The notes beneath the pieces are model-generated. The model was not told the origin of the DNA. It saw nothing but the letters and a program-made list of their open reading frames with translations, and made no database searches. The position numbers and the translations under genes are program-made. Positions 33,251 to 42,444 of a stretch of 64,000 nucleotides of DNA are shown here, in pieces. Source of the stretch: Streptomyces sp. SN-593 (GTDB lineage: Bacteria > Actinomycetota > Actinomycetes > Streptomycetales > Streptomycetaceae); contig NZ_AP018365.1 in the NCBI RefSeq assembly GCF_016756395.1, positions 2,177,501 to 2,241,500 of the forward strand. Reading direction: 5' to 3'. The stretch's first letter is position 1, and the number at the start of each line of letters is the position of its first letter.

Positions 33251-34144
33251 ATGGCAGCCCTCTCCTCACCGCAGAACCGCACCCTGATCTCGTCGGCGAC
33301 GCTCAGCCGCCGCAAGGGCAGGATCGTCTACCGGATCGTGCTGACCGTGGTGCTCGTGGTGTTCACCCTGGTCTTCATCGGCCCGCTGTACTGGATGGTC
33401 ACCGGCGGCCTGAAGTCCGCGAGCGAGGTCGTCGCGAACCCGCCGTCGTACTTCCCCAAGCACCCGAAGCCCGGCACCTACCACACCGCCTGGACCCAGC
33501 TCAAGCTCGCCCGGCTTCTGTTCAACACGCTGTACTACGCCTTCGGCGCGCTGCTCTTCCAACTGGTCTTCGACGTCGCCGCCGCGTACGCGGTCTCCAA
33601 ACTGCGGCCGGTGTTCGGCAACGTCATCCTGGCCGGCATGCTGGCCACCCTGATGATCCCGTCGGCGGTGCTGATCGTCCCGCAGTACGTCACGGTGCTC
33701 GACCTGCCGCTGCTGCACTTCAACCTGATCGGCACGCCGTGGGCGATCTGGCTGCCGACGGTGGCCAACGGCTTCAACATCTTCCTGCTGAAGCGGTTCT
33801 TCGACTCGATCCCGAACGACCTGATGCACGCCGCCTCGATCGACGGCGCCGGCCCGCTGCGCACCCTGTGGTCGATCATCCTGCCGATGTCCCGGCCGAT
33901 CCTGGGCGTGGTGTCGATCTTCGCGGTGGTCAACGTCTGGAAGGACTTCCTCTGGCCGATGCTGGTGGAGCCCGACCCGGACAAGCAGCCGATCAACCTC
34001 GGCATCAACTCGCTCTCGCAGGGCGTCCCGGAGAACGTCATCATCGCCGCGCTGGCCATCTCCGCGGTGCCGACGCTGCTGATCTTCCTGCTCTTCCAGC
34101 GCAACATCATGTCCGGTCTGACCGCGGGCAGCCTCAAGGGCTGA
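33251..34144 (+). CDS. Sugar ABC transporter permease, MalG family
   Basis: This 297-residue membrane protein has an N-terminal helix (about residues 27-50, IVLTVVLVVFTLVFIGPLYW) and a MalG-type EAA loop: DLMHAASIDGAG followed by IILPMSRPI. The C-terminus ends GLTAGSLKG. ATG 33251 lies five bases after the malF2 stop; the ribosome binding site would be within the end of malF2, so translation may be coupled. It is the paralogue of the permease at 39-884. No ATPase gene follows; the glucosidase does. Confidence 0.92.
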   Translation: MAALSSPQNRTLISSATLSRRKGRIVYRIVLTVVLVVFTLVFIGPLYWMVTGGLKSASEVVANPPSYFPKHPKPGTYHTAWTQLKLARLLFNTLYYAFGALLFQLVFDVAAAYAVSKLRPVFGNVILAGMLATLMIPSAVLIVPQYVTVLDLPLLHFNLIGTPWAIWLPTVANGFNIFLLKRFFDSIPNDLMHAASIDGAGPLRTLWSIILPMSRPILGVVSIFAVVNVWKDFLWPMLVEPDPDKQPINLGINSLSQGVPENVIIAALAISAVPTLLIFLLFQRNIMSGLTAGSLKG

Positions 34145-34304
34145 CGTCCCGCGACCGCCCCACCCGGGCCCCGCGGGCCGCACGACCCACGCGCCCGCGG
34201 ACCCCATCCGCAGCACCCCTCAGCACTCCGCCGCCGGCCCTCCTGCCAGCATCCCCGCGACCGGGGCCGGCGGCGGGGTCCCACCTGCCCGAAAGGACGT
34301 TGAC

Positions 34305-35966
34305 GTGGCAGACACCCCTCAGCCCGAGGCCGACGAGAACTGGTGGCGCGGCGCGGTCATCTACCAGGTCTACCCGCGGAGCTTCGCCGACAGCAACGGT
34401 GACGGGACCGGTGATCTCGCCGGTGTGCGCTCCCGGCTGCCGTACCTGGCCGAGCTGGGCGTCAACGCTCTGTGGTTCAGCCCCTGGTACCCCTCGCCGA
34501 TGGCCGACGGCGGCTACGACGTCGCCGACTACCGGGACGTCGAGCCGGTCTTCGGCTCGCTCGCCGAGGCCGAGAAGCTGATCTCCGAGGCCCTCGCGCT
34601 GGGCATCAGGACCATCATCGACATCGTGCCGAACCACGTCTCCGCGGCGCACCCGTGGTTCCGGGAGGCGCTGGCGGCCGGCCCCGGCTCGCCGGCCCGC
34701 GAGCGCTTCTGGTTCCGCCCCGGCCGCGGCGAACACGGCGAGCTGCCCCCGAACAACTGGCCCTCGCAGTTCGGCGGCCCGGCCTGGACCCGGACCACCG
34801 ACCCGGACGGCACGCCCGGCGACTGGTTCCTGAACCTCTTCGACTCCGAGCAGCCGGACCTGAACTGGAACCACCCGGACGTGCTCGCCGAGCACGAGGA
34901 CATCCTGCGGTTCTGGTTCGACCGCGGCGCCGGCGGGGTGCGCATCGACTCCGCGGCGATGGTCTCCAAGGACCCCGCCCTGCCCGACCTGCCCGACCCG
35001 TCCGCGGGCGCCGACGCGGTGCTGCCCGCGCACCCGTACGTCGACCGGGACGACCTGCACGACATCTACCGCGGCTGGCGGCGGATCGCCGACTCCTACC
35101 CCGGCGCCCGCATCCTGGTCGGCGAGGTGTGGCTGCCGGACGCCGAGCGGTTCGCCCGCTACCTGCGCCCGGACGAGATGCACACCGCGTTCAACTTCGA
35201 CTTCCTGGCCTGCCCGTGGGAGCCCGCCCGGCTGCGCACGTCGATCGCGACCACGCTGGCCGCGCACGCGCCGGTCAGCGCCGTCGCCACCTGGGTGCTG
35301 TGCAACCACGACGTGACCCGCACGGTGACCCGCTACGGCCGCGCGGACACCGGGTTCGACTTCGCCACCAAGGCGTTCGGCATACCCACCGACCTGGAGC
35401 TGGGCACCCGCCGGGCCCGGGCGGCCGCGCTGCTGACCCTGGCGCTGCCGGGCTCGGTCTACCTCTACCAGGGCGAGGAGCTGGGGCTGCCGGAGGTCGA
35501 GGACATCCCGACCGGCAAGTTGCAGGACCCGATGTACCTGCGCTCGGCCGGCACCAACCCCGGCCGCGACGGCTGCCGGGTGCCGCTGCCGTGGTCCGGC
35601 GACGTCCCGCCGTTCGGCTTCGGCCCGGCCGGCTCGGCCGAGTCGTGGCTGCCGCAGCCGGACCAGTGGGCGGCCCGCACCGCCGAGATCCAGTCGGCCG
35701 ACCCGGCCTCGATGCTCTCGCTGTACCGCGCCGCGATCCGGCTGCGCGCGGACACGCCCGAACTGGTGGGCGACGGCGCCTTCGCGTGGCTGGACAGCCG
35801 TCCCGACGTGCTCGCCTTCCGCCGCTCCGACCGGTTCGTCTGCCTGGTGAACCTCGGCCCGGCCGCCGCCGAACTGCCCGCGCACCAGGAGCTGCTGCTC
35901 ACCTCCGGGCCGCTCGCCGAGGACGGCCGGGTGCCGCAGGACACCGCGGTGTGGCTGCGCGCCTGA
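34305..35966 (+). CDS. GH13 alpha-glucosidase of the second maltose cluster
   Basis: This 553-residue cytoplasmic GH13 enzyme probably cleaves imported maltose or maltodextrins. VIYQVYPRSFAD opens the barrel; the catalytic residues are Asp215 (GVRIDSAAM), Glu274 (LVGEVW) and Asp336 (LCNHDVTR). The nucleophile motif reads RIDSA rather than RIDVA as in the first copy, a possible specificity change. It is close to the paralogue at 1051-2931 throughout and lacks that enzyme's C-terminal insertion. GTG 34305 follows AAAGGA. A 160-base GC-rich spacer separates it from malG2, and a strong hairpin follows its stop. Confidence 0.92.
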   Translation: MADTPQPEADENWWRGAVIYQVYPRSFADSNGDGTGDLAGVRSRLPYLAELGVNALWFSPWYPSPMADGGYDVADYRDVEPVFGSLAEAEKLISEALALGIRTIIDIVPNHVSAAHPWFREALAAGPGSPARERFWFRPGRGEHGELPPNNWPSQFGGPAWTRTTDPDGTPGDWFLNLFDSEQPDLNWNHPDVLAEHEDILRFWFDRGAGGVRIDSAAMVSKDPALPDLPDPSAGADAVLPAHPYVDRDDLHDIYRGWRRIADSYPGARILVGEVWLPDAERFARYLRPDEMHTAFNFDFLACPWEPARLRTSIATTLAAHAPVSAVATWVLCNHDVTRTVTRYGRADTGFDFATKAFGIPTDLELGTRRARAAALLTLALPGSVYLYQGEELGLPEVEDIPTGKLQDPMYLRSAGTNPGRDGCRVPLPWSGDVPPFGFGPAGSAESWLPQPDQWAARTAEIQSADPASMLSLYRAAIRLRADTPELVGDGAFAWLDSRPDVLAFRRSDRFVCLVNLGPAAAELPAHQELLLTSGPLAEDGRVPQDTAVWLRA

Positions 35967-35987
35967 CCGCGCGGGCGCACCACGGTC

Positions 35988-36028
35988 ACGCGGGGGCCGG
36001 CTCGCCCTGACCGGGCCGGCCCCCGCGT
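35988..36028 (+). terminator. Terminator hairpin of the second maltose cluster
   Basis: ACGCGGGGGCCGGC and its complement form a 14-bp perfect stem with a 13-base loop, 21 bases after the glucosidase stop. It closes the malE2FG-glucosidase transcription unit before nadE. Confidence 0.8.
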
Positions 36029-36099
36029 ACGCCTGCCCGGCACAGGGTTCGGGGCCGGGTGTGGGCAGGGCGACAGCGACATCGCGTCGGGTTGACGAT

Positions 36100-36115
36100 T
36101 AGACTGGGCGGCGTG
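36100..36115 (+). promoter_or_regulatory. Candidate leaderless promoter of nadE (TAGACT)
   Basis: TAGACT at 36100-36105 is followed by seven bases and GTG 36113, the start supported by family alignment. No Shine-Dalgarno sequence lies before this GTG. The distance suits transcription starting at the GTG. Confidence 0.45.
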
Positions 36116-37867
36116 CCTCAACTACGTCTCGCACTGAACCAGATCGACTCCCGCGTCGGCGACATCGCCGGGAACCGCGCGGAGGTGCTGCGCCGGACCC
36201 GGTACGCGGCCGAGCAGGGCGCCCACCTGGTCGCCTTCCCCGAGATGATGCTGACCGGCTATCCCGTCGAGGACCTCGCCCTGCGGTCGTCGTTCGTGGA
36301 GGCCAGTCGGGCCGCGCTGGAGGAGCTGGCGCGGGACCTGGCCGCGGAGGGGCTGGGCGGGCTGCCGGTGGTCGTCGGCTACCTCGGCCGCAGCGAGAAC
36401 GCCCAGCCGAAGTACGGCCAGCCCGCCGGCGCCCCGCAGAACTGCGCGGCGGTGCTGCACGACGGCCGGGTCGCGCTGCGCTTCGCCAAGCACCACCTCC
36501 CCAACTACGGGGTGTTCGACGAGTTCCGCTACTTCGTGCCCGGCGACACCATGCCGGTGATCCGGGTCGGCGGCGTCGACGTGGCGCTGGCGATCTGCGA
36601 GGACCTGTGGCAGGACGGCGGCCGGGTGCCGGGCGCCCGCCAGGCCGGCGCGGGCCTGCTGCTGTCGGTCAACGCCTCGCCCTACGAGCGGGACAAGGAC
36701 GACACCCGGCTGGAGCTGGTCCGCCGGCGCGCCCGGGAGGCCGGCTGCACCCTGGCGTACCTGGCGATGGTCGGCGGGCAGGACGAGCTGGTCTTCGACG
36801 GCGACTCGATCGTGGTCGGCCCGGACGGCGAGGTGGTCGCCCGGGCGCCGCAGTTCACCGAGGAGTGCGTGCTGCTCGACCTGGAACTGCCGGCGGCGGC
36901 CGCCGAGGTGCCCGCCGGGCGGGTCGCGGACGGCCTGGAGCTGCGGCACGTGGTGCTCTCCGCCGAGCCGGTCGCCGCGTACCCGCCGGAGTTCCCCGGC
37001 ACCGAGGCCGAGCCGCTCGGCGACGAGGCGGAGATCTACGGCGCGCTGGTCACCGGCCTGCGCGCGTACGTCGAGAAGAACGGCTTCCGCTCGGTGCTGA
37101 TCGGCCTGTCCGGCGGCATCGACTCCGCGCTGGTCGCCGCGCTGGCCTGCGACGCGATCGGAGCGGCGAACGTGTACGGCGTCTCGATGCCGTCGGCGTA
37201 CTCCTCGGACCACTCCCGGGGCGACGCGGCCGAGCTGGCCCGCCGCACCGGGCTCAACTTCCGTACGGTGCCGATCGCCCCGATGTTCGACGCGTACATG
37301 GGGTCGCTGAAGTTGACCGGGCTCGCCGAGGAGAACCTCCAGTCGCGGCTGCGCGGGGTGACGCTGATGGCGATCTCCAACCAGGAGGGCCAGATCGTGC
37401 TGGCCCCGGGCAACAAGAGCGAGCTGGCCGTGGGGTACTCCACGCTCTACGGCGACTCGGTGGGGGCGTACGGCCCGATCAAGGACGTGTACAAGACCAC
37501 CGTCTTCCGCCTCGCCCGCTGGCGCAACGCCGACGCGCAGGCCCGCGGCGAGACCCCGCCGATCCCGGAGAACTCGATCAGCAAGCCGCCGAGCGCCGAG
37601 CTGCGGCCCGGCCAGGTGGACACGGACTCGCTGCCGGACTACGACGTGCTGGACCGGGTGCTGGAGCTGTACGTCGACCGGGACCGGGGCCGCGAGGAGA
37701 TCGTCGCCGCCGGGTACGACGAGGAGCTGGTCACGCGGGTGCTGAAGCTCACCGACACCGCCGAGTACAAGCGGCGCCAGTACCCGCCGGGTACCAAGAT
37801 CTCGGCGAAGGGCTTCGGCAAGGACCGCCGGCTGCCGATCACCAACCGCTGGCGCGAGGGCGGCTGA
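36113..37867 (+). CDS. nadE: Glutamine-dependent NAD+ synthetase
   Basis: This 584-residue two-domain enzyme makes NAD+ from deamido-NAD+, ATP and glutamine. The N-terminal nitrilase-type glutaminase domain (residues 1-270) shows the Glu-Lys-Cys triad in FPEMMLTGYP, FAKHHLPNYGVFDE and LAICEDLW. The C-terminal synthetase domain has the P-loop GLSGGIDSALVAA (about residue 330) and NKSELAVGYSTLYGD. GTG 36113 gives VPQLRLALNQ, the usual beginning; no ribosome binding site is present and a -10 box lies seven bases upstream. It is transcribed alone between the maltose cluster and an isochorismatase-fold gene. Confidence 0.96.
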   Translation: MPQLRLALNQIDSRVGDIAGNRAEVLRRTRYAAEQGAHLVAFPEMMLTGYPVEDLALRSSFVEASRAALEELARDLAAEGLGGLPVVVGYLGRSENAQPKYGQPAGAPQNCAAVLHDGRVALRFAKHHLPNYGVFDEFRYFVPGDTMPVIRVGGVDVALAICEDLWQDGGRVPGARQAGAGLLLSVNASPYERDKDDTRLELVRRRAREAGCTLAYLAMVGGQDELVFDGDSIVVGPDGEVVARAPQFTEECVLLDLELPAAAAEVPAGRVADGLELRHVVLSAEPVAAYPPEFPGTEAEPLGDEAEIYGALVTGLRAYVEKNGFRSVLIGLSGGIDSALVAALACDAIGAANVYGVSMPSAYSSDHSRGDAAELARRTGLNFRTVPIAPMFDAYMGSLKLTGLAEENLQSRLRGVTLMAISNQEGQIVLAPGNKSELAVGYSTLYGDSVGAYGPIKDVYKTTVFRLARWRNADAQARGETPPIPENSISKPPSAELRPGQVDTDSLPDYDVLDRVLELYVDRDRGREEIVAAGYDEELVTRVLKLTDTAEYKRRQYPPGTKISAKGFGKDRRLPITNRWREGG

Positions 37868-37988
37868 GCGCCCCCGCCCCACCCTGGGCCCACCCCCGGC
37901 CCACCCCCGGCCCGCCCCCGCCGCCACGGCGCGCCGCGGGGGCGGCTACGGTGTCGGCGATCACTCGCCGACCCTCGGAGGAACAGCG

Positions 37989-38534
37989 ATGCCCCAACAG
38001 GCCCTGCTGGTCATGGACGTGCAGCGGACCATCGTCGAACGGTACGCCGACGCGTCCTACGTCACCGCGCTCGCCGACACCGTACGGGCGGCCCGGGCCG
38101 CCGGGGTCCCCGTCGTCTACGTGGTCGTGGACTTCCGCCCCGGGTACCCGGAGATCAGCCCGCGCAACAAGATGTTCGGCGGCCTGCCCGCGCGGTCGGC
38201 CGGAGCCCGGCCCGACAACGGCGTCCACCCCGGCGTCGCGCCCCAGGAGGGCGACCCCGTCGTGGTCAAGCGCCGGGTCAGCGCGTTCGCCGGCAGCGAC
38301 CTCGAACTGCTGCTGCGCGCGATGGAGGTGGACCACCTGGTGCTGTCCGGCATCGCGACCTCCGGCGTGGTGCTCTCCACGCTGCGCCAGGCCGCCGACC
38401 TCGACTACCGCGTCACCGTCCTGTCGGACCGCTGCGTGGACGCCGACCCCCTGGTCCACGACGTGCTGCTCACCCGCGTGTTCCCCACCCAGGCCGAGGT
38501 GACCCCCGCCGATTCCTGGCAGCGAACCCTCTGA
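37989..38534 (+). CDS. Isochorismatase-fold cysteine-hydrolase-like protein lacking the catalytic Cys
   Basis: This 181-residue alpha/beta protein has the family's N-terminal Asp (LLVMDVQRTI, Asp10) and the active-site Lys in VVKRRVSAF. The usual G-x-x-T-x-x-C-V nucleophile segment reads GIATSGVVLST, so Val replaces Cys. True isochorismatases such as PhzD also lack Cys, so hydrolysis of a vinyl ether or a non-enzymatic role is possible, whereas amidase activity through Cys is not expected. ATG 37989 follows GGAGGAAC. It stands alone between nadE and an MFS/TetR pair; a link to nadE (nicotinamidases share this fold) is tempting but the missing Cys argues against nicotinamidase. Confidence 0.8.
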   Translation: MPQQALLVMDVQRTIVERYADASYVTALADTVRAARAAGVPVVYVVVDFRPGYPEISPRNKMFGGLPARSAGARPDNGVHPGVAPQEGDPVVVKRRVSAFAGSDLELLLRAMEVDHLVLSGIATSGVVLSTLRQAADLDYRVTVLSDRCVDADPLVHDVLLTRVFPTQAEVTPADSWQRTL

Positions 38535-38585
38535 CCGGCCGCGCCCGTCGGCACGGGTGGAGCGGGGTGGGGCTTTGCCGGGGCT

Positions 38586-38626
38586 TTGCGATACGAGACG
38601 GGGTCGTATCGTAAAAGAGGTACCCT
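38586..38626 (+). promoter_or_regulatory. TetR-type operator over the MFS/TetR promoter
   Basis: CGATACGA (38589-38596) and TCGTATCG (38604-38611) form a perfect inverted repeat with a seven-base spacer. TTGCGA (38586-38591) and TCGTAA (38609-38614), 17 bases apart, are plausible -35 and -10 boxes inside it. TACCCT (38621-38626) just before ATG 38633 is an alternative -10. The TetR product of the same operon is the obvious binder. Confidence 0.7.
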
Positions 38627-38632
38627 CGGGGA

Positions 38633-40228
38633 ATGGCCGCTGACGCGATACCCACCCACGTGCCCGAGGCGATCCATCGCCGCCGCTGGGCGATCCTCAC
38701 CGTTCTGCTGTTCAGCCTGCTCGTCGTGGTGCTGGACAACTCGATCCTGAACGTGGCGATGAAGACCATCGCCCAGCCCTCCCCGACCGGCCTGGGCGCC
38801 AGCCAGAGCCAGCTCGAATGGGCGATCAACTCCTACACCCTGGTCTTCGCCGGGCTGCTGTTCACCGCGGGCCTGCTCGGTGACCGGCTGGGCCGCAAGA
38901 AGGTGCTGCTCTTCGGCATGGTCGTGTTCGGCGGCGGCTCCGCGCTGTCCGCGTTCGCCGGCTCCGCCGACCAACTGATCGCGTGGCGCGGGGTGATGGG
39001 CCTGGGCGGCGCACTCATCATGCCCGCCACCCTCGCCATCATCATGAACGTCTTCGAGCGCGAGGAGCAGCCGCGCGCCATCGGCATCTGGGCCGGTGTG
39101 GTGGGCCTGGCCATCGCGGTCGGCCCGATCACCGGCGGCCTGCTGCTCCAGCACTTCTGGTGGGGCTCGGTCTTCCTGGTCAACGTGCCCATCGTGGTGG
39201 CCGCGCTGATCGCGATGTTCCTGATCGTGCCCGACTCCAGGGACCCGCGGCCCGGCCGGCTCGACCCGGTCGGCGTGCTGCTGTCCATCGCCGGCCTGGT
39301 GCTGCTCATCTACGGCATCATCAAGGGCGGCCAGTACGGCGACTTCACCCGCACCGAGGTGTGGGCCACCTCCCTGGCCGGCCTGGTGATCCTCGGCGCC
39401 TTCGTCGGGTACGAGGCGCGCAGCGACCACCCCGCGCTCGACGTGAGCTACTTCAGGAAGCGCCAGTTCTCCGCCTCCGTCACCGCGATCGGCCTGGTCT
39501 TCTTCGCGCTGATGGGCGTGACCTTCTTCATCGTCTTCTACAACCAGTCGGTGCGCGGCTACAGCGCCCTGCGGTCCGGCCTGCTGCTGATCCCGCTCGC
39601 CGCCTCGCAGATGATCTTCGCGCCGCGGGCCCGCCTGCTGGTCGACCGGCTCGGCGCCCGGGTGGTGTGCGCCGGCGGGATGGTGCTGGTCGGGCTGGCC
39701 TTCCTCGGCTTCCTGCTGCTCGGCAGGTCCACCCCGATCTGGGAGTTGGAGGTGCTGTTCTTCGTGATGGGGACGGCGATGGCGCACATCATGCCGCCGG
39801 CCACCGTGATGATCATGTCGTCGCTGCCGCGCGAGAAGGCCGGTTCGGGCTCCGCGGTCAACAACACCTTCCGCCAGGTCGGCGGCGCGCTCGGGGTCGC
39901 CGTGCTCGGCTCGGTGATGTCCACCGTCTACCGCAACGGCGTCAGCTCCCACCTCGGCAGCCTGCCCGCGGGGCAGCGGCACGCGGCCGGCGAGTCGATC
40001 GAGGCGACCCTCGGCGTCGCGGAGAAGCTCGGCCCGCGCGGCGCGGTGCTGGTGCGGCCCGCCGACGACGCGTTCATCCACGCCATGCACGTCACCGCGG
40101 CCGCCTCCGCGGGCGTCGCCATCCTCGGCGGCGTGATCGCCTTCCTCTTCCTGCCGCCGAAGTCCGCGCCCTCGCCCGCGCCCGGCGGCGGCTCGGAGGA
40201 CCGGGAGATGGTGGGTGCGGAGCAGTGA
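38633..40228 (+). CDS. MFS drug exporter, DHA2 (14-TM) family
   Basis: This 531-residue integral membrane protein is of the EmrB/QacA type. Motif A is [16 protein letters not shown] (residues about 80-95); the N-terminal helix carries [12 protein letters not shown], the D1 motif of DHA2 proteins. About 14 hydrophobic segments are visible and the C-terminal tail is short and Pro/Ser-rich. It should export a hydrophobic drug or metabolite by proton antiport. Its stop overlaps the start of a TetR gene (GTGA), and a palindrome sits at the promoter, so a feedback-controlled resistance pair is likely. The substrate is unknown. Confidence 0.92.
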   Translation: MAADAIPTHVPEAIHRRRWAILTVLLFSLLVVVLDNSILNVAMKTIAQPSPTGLGASQSQLEWAINSYTLVFAGLLFTAGLLGDRLGRKKVLLFGMVVFGGGSALSAFAGSADQLIAWRGVMGLGGALIMPATLAIIMNVFEREEQPRAIGIWAGVVGLAIAVGPITGGLLLQHFWWGSVFLVNVPIVVAALIAMFLIVPDSRDPRPGRLDPVGVLLSIAGLVLLIYGIIKGGQYGDFTRTEVWATSLAGLVILGAFVGYEARSDHPALDVSYFRKRQFSASVTAIGLVFFALMGVTFFIVFYNQSVRGYSALRSGLLLIPLAASQMIFAPRARLLVDRLGARVVCAGGMVLVGLAFLGFLLLGRSTPIWELEVLFFVMGTAMAHIMPPATVMIMSSLPREKAGSGSAVNNTFRQVGGALGVAVLGSVMSTVYRNGVSSHLGSLPAGQRHAAGESIEATLGVAEKLGPRGAVLVRPADDAFIHAMHVTAAASAGVAILGGVIAFLFLPPKSAPSPAPGGGSEDREMVGAEQ

Positions 40229-40989
40229 CGGACGGAAACACGGCGAGCGGCGCAAGGGCCGGCGGCGCGACGACCGGCGGCGCGACGGCCGGCGGCGCGA
40301 CGTCGGACGGCGGGGCCCCGGGCGTGCCCGGCGGCCGGGGCAGCGCCCCCGCGGTGGGCACCGCCCCGCGCGGACGCCCGCGCAGCGCCGCCGTGGACCG
40401 CAGCGTCATCGACGCCGTGATGCGGCTGATCTCCGAGGGCACGTCGATCGGCGACCTCACCATGGAGGGCATCGCCCGCCGGGCGGGCGTCGGCAAGGCG
40501 ACGCTCTACCGGCGCTGGCCCGGCAAGGAACCCCTGCTGCTCGACGTGCTCGCCACCCTCGACGGACCGCCGCCGGCCGGCACCGAGACCGGCGACCTGC
40601 GCGCGGACCTGGTCCGCGCGGTCGAGTTCATCCGCCGGCGCAGCCTCGCCAAGCGCGAGTCGGCGCTGCTGCGCACCATGGTGACGCAGATGCAGAGCAA
40701 CCCGGAACTGTGGAGGCGCTACCACGACACCGTCATCGCCGGCCGCCGCCGGATGCTCGTCGGGCTGCTCGAACGCGGCATCGCCAGCGGTGAGATCCGG
40801 CCCGAGCTCGGCGCGGACCTCGAACTGCTCTGCGACATGGTGGCCGGCCCGGTCCTCGCCCGCGCCACGCTCCACCCGGACGCGCCGCTGCCCCCGGACC
40901 TCGCCGACCGGGTGGTGGACACCCTGCTCGACGGCATGCGTCCGCGGCGCCGGAGCGGTGACCGGGAGGGTCCGCCGGACCGGCCTTAG
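40225..40989 (+). CDS. TetR-family regulator of the MFS exporter
   Basis: This 254-residue repressor starts at GTG 40225 inside the exporter's stop. The first 55 residues are a low-complexity tail with repeated GGAT units (about residues 13-30), unusual for TetR proteins. The helix-turn-helix lies at about residues 75-115: [20 protein letters not shown]. The C-terminal ligand domain (residues 120-240) is of the common TetR_C type. Being co-transcribed and translationally coupled with the exporter, it most likely binds the CGATACGA palindrome and releases it when the exporter's substrate binds. Confidence 0.9.
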   Translation: MTDGNTASGARAGGATTGGATAGGATSDGGAPGVPGGRGSAPAVGTAPRGRPRSAAVDRSVIDAVMRLISEGTSIGDLTMEGIARRAGVGKATLYRRWPGKEPLLLDVLATLDGPPPAGTETGDLRADLVRAVEFIRRRSLAKRESALLRTMVTQMQSNPELWRRYHDTVIAGRRRMLVGLLERGIASGEIRPELGADLELLCDMVAGPVLARATLHPDAPLPPDLADRVVDTLLDGMRPRRRSGDREGPPDRP

Positions 40990-41362
40990 GACCGGCCCTG
41001 ACCGCGCACGGCCGGCGGCCCGCCGGGGCGGGACACCCGGCTGGCTGCCGGCCGCCTTTGTGCGCGTCTTGTCACAGTCCCCGCGATCCGCGCCGGAGCG
41101 GGAACCCCCCACCCCCACCCGCCCGTCGATTCACATGCGAATCCCGTAGAGTCGGTCGCTCGGAGTCGGCGACCGGTGACGGTCCGCCCGGTGCGTGCCG
41201 GCGGCGGTACGACGGACGTGCGTGCCGGCGGCGGTCCGGCCGGTGCTCGCGCCGACGGCGGTACGACGGACGTGCGTGCCGGCGGCGCGACGTCGCGGCG
41301 ATCACGGCGGCAGGCCCTAGGGTTCGAAAGCAGCGGCAAGTGGCAGGCAGGCAAGGACTTCT
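40990..41362 (+). promoter_or_regulatory. Long leader region before the EEP gene: palindrome, -10 box, direct repeats
   Basis: This 373-base gap holds no supported gene. GATTC-N6-GAATC at 41128-41143 (near-perfect 16-base palindrome) precedes TAGAGT (41147-41152), a good -10 box. Downstream are two exact 31-base direct repeats (41203-41233 and 41257-41287) of a GTGCGTGCCGGCGGCG-rich unit, with a partial third copy at 41191. If the promoter is real, the repeats lie in a roughly 200-base untranslated leader. A GTG frame at 41176 through the repeats looks non-coding. Confidence 0.5.
41203..41287 (+). repeat. Two exact 31-bp direct repeats, 54 bp period
   Basis: GGCGGTACGACGGACGTGCG plus eleven further matching bases occurs at 41203-41233 and again at 41257-41287. 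Part of the unit (GTGCGTGCCGGCGGCGG) also begins at 41191. The copies are identical, so duplication is probably recent or maintained. Confidence 0.85.
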
Positions 41363-42409
41363 ATGACCCAGGCGCAGAACGGTACGGACACCAGCACGGA
41401 CGGCGGGGACCCGGTGGGTCCGGGGACCGTGCCGGGGGCCCGGGACCGGCTGCGCGCCCGCTTCCTGCGATGGTGGCGGCCGGCGGGGATGTGGCGGCGG
41501 GGCATCGCCACGGCGGCGGTCGCCGTGGTGCTGACCGGCCTGCTGGTCTTCCACGCCAGGGTGCCGAACCGGGTGGGCAACCTCGGCAGCCTGCTGGAGA
41601 CGTTCCTGCCCTGGCTCGGACTGGCCGTGCCGGTGCTGCTGGTGGTCGCGGTGCTGCGCCGCTCGGTCACCGCGCTGATCGCGGTACTGCTGCCGGCCGC
41701 GGTGTGGTTCAACCTCTTCGGCGGGCTGCTCACGGACAAGGCCGGGTCCGGCGGCGACCTGACGGTGCTCACGCACAACGTCAACGCCGAGAACCCCGAC
41801 CCCGACGGCACCGCCAAGGACGTGATCGCCGCGCACGCGGACCTGGTCGCCCTGGAGGAGCTGGCGACCGACCAGGTGGCGCGCTACAGCCGCGACCTGG
41901 CCGCCGCCTACCCGTACCACTCGGTGCAGGGCACGGTCGGCCTGTGGAGCAAGTACCCGCTCAGCGCGGTCCGTCCGGTGGACATCCGGCTGGGCTGGAC
42001 CCGGGCGATGCGCGCCACCGCCACCACCCCGCACGGCGAGGTCGCGGTGTACGTCGCCCATCTGCCGTCCGTGCGGGTCAAGTTCGACGCCGGGTTCACG
42101 GCCGGGCAGCGGGACCGGGCCGCCGACGCGCTCGGCGAGGCGATCGCCGCGGAGAGCGTGCCGGACGTGGTGCTGCTCGGCGACCTCAACGGCACCATGA
42201 ACGACCGCGCGCTCGCCTCCGTCACCTCCCAGATGCGCTCCACCCAGGGCGCCGCCGGCGACGGCATGGGCTTCAGCTGGCCGGCGTCCTTCCCGATGGC
42301 GCGGATCGACCAGATCATGGTCAAGGGCATCGAGCCGGTCTCGTCCTGGACCCTGCCGAAGACGGGCAGCGACCACCTCCCGGTGGCGGCCAGGCTCGAA
42401 CTGCCCTGA
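41363..42409 (+). CDS. Membrane-anchored endonuclease/exonuclease/phosphatase-family protein
   Basis: This 348-residue protein has a cytoplasmic start, three membrane helices (about residues 47-115, including GIATAAVAVVLTGLLVF and VLLVVAVLRRSVTALIAVLL), and an extracytoplasmic EEP domain. Catalytic motifs are all present: LTHNVNAEN, VALEEL, GDLNGTMND, ARIDQIMV and the terminal SDHLPV with catalytic His. The topology places the active site outside the membrane, so the substrate may be a lipid head group, extracellular nucleic acid or a phosphodiester. ATG 41363 follows AAGGA. No partner gene is evident. Confidence 0.88.
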   Translation: MTQAQNGTDTSTDGGDPVGPGTVPGARDRLRARFLRWWRPAGMWRRGIATAAVAVVLTGLLVFHARVPNRVGNLGSLLETFLPWLGLAVPVLLVVAVLRRSVTALIAVLLPAAVWFNLFGGLLTDKAGSGGDLTVLTHNVNAENPDPDGTAKDVIAAHADLVALEELATDQVARYSRDLAAAYPYHSVQGTVGLWSKYPLSAVRPVDIRLGWTRAMRATATTPHGEVAVYVAHLPSVRVKFDAGFTAGQRDRAADALGEAIAAESVPDVVLLGDLNGTMNDRALASVTSQMRSTQGAAGDGMGFSWPASFPMARIDQIMVKGIEPVSSWTLPKTGSDHLPVAARLELP

Positions 42410-42444
42410 CGGGTCCGGCCGGTACGTCCGGCCGACCGGCCCGG

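Noticed and set aside
37989..38534. Nicotinamidase (pncA) beside nadE
   Set aside because: The catalytic cysteine is replaced by valine, so this activity is not supported.
41176..41362. Possible coding start at GTG 41176 through the 31-bp repeats
   Set aside because: The frame reads through the EEP gene out of its frame, encodes only Arg/Gly/Ala repeats, and has no ribosome binding site.
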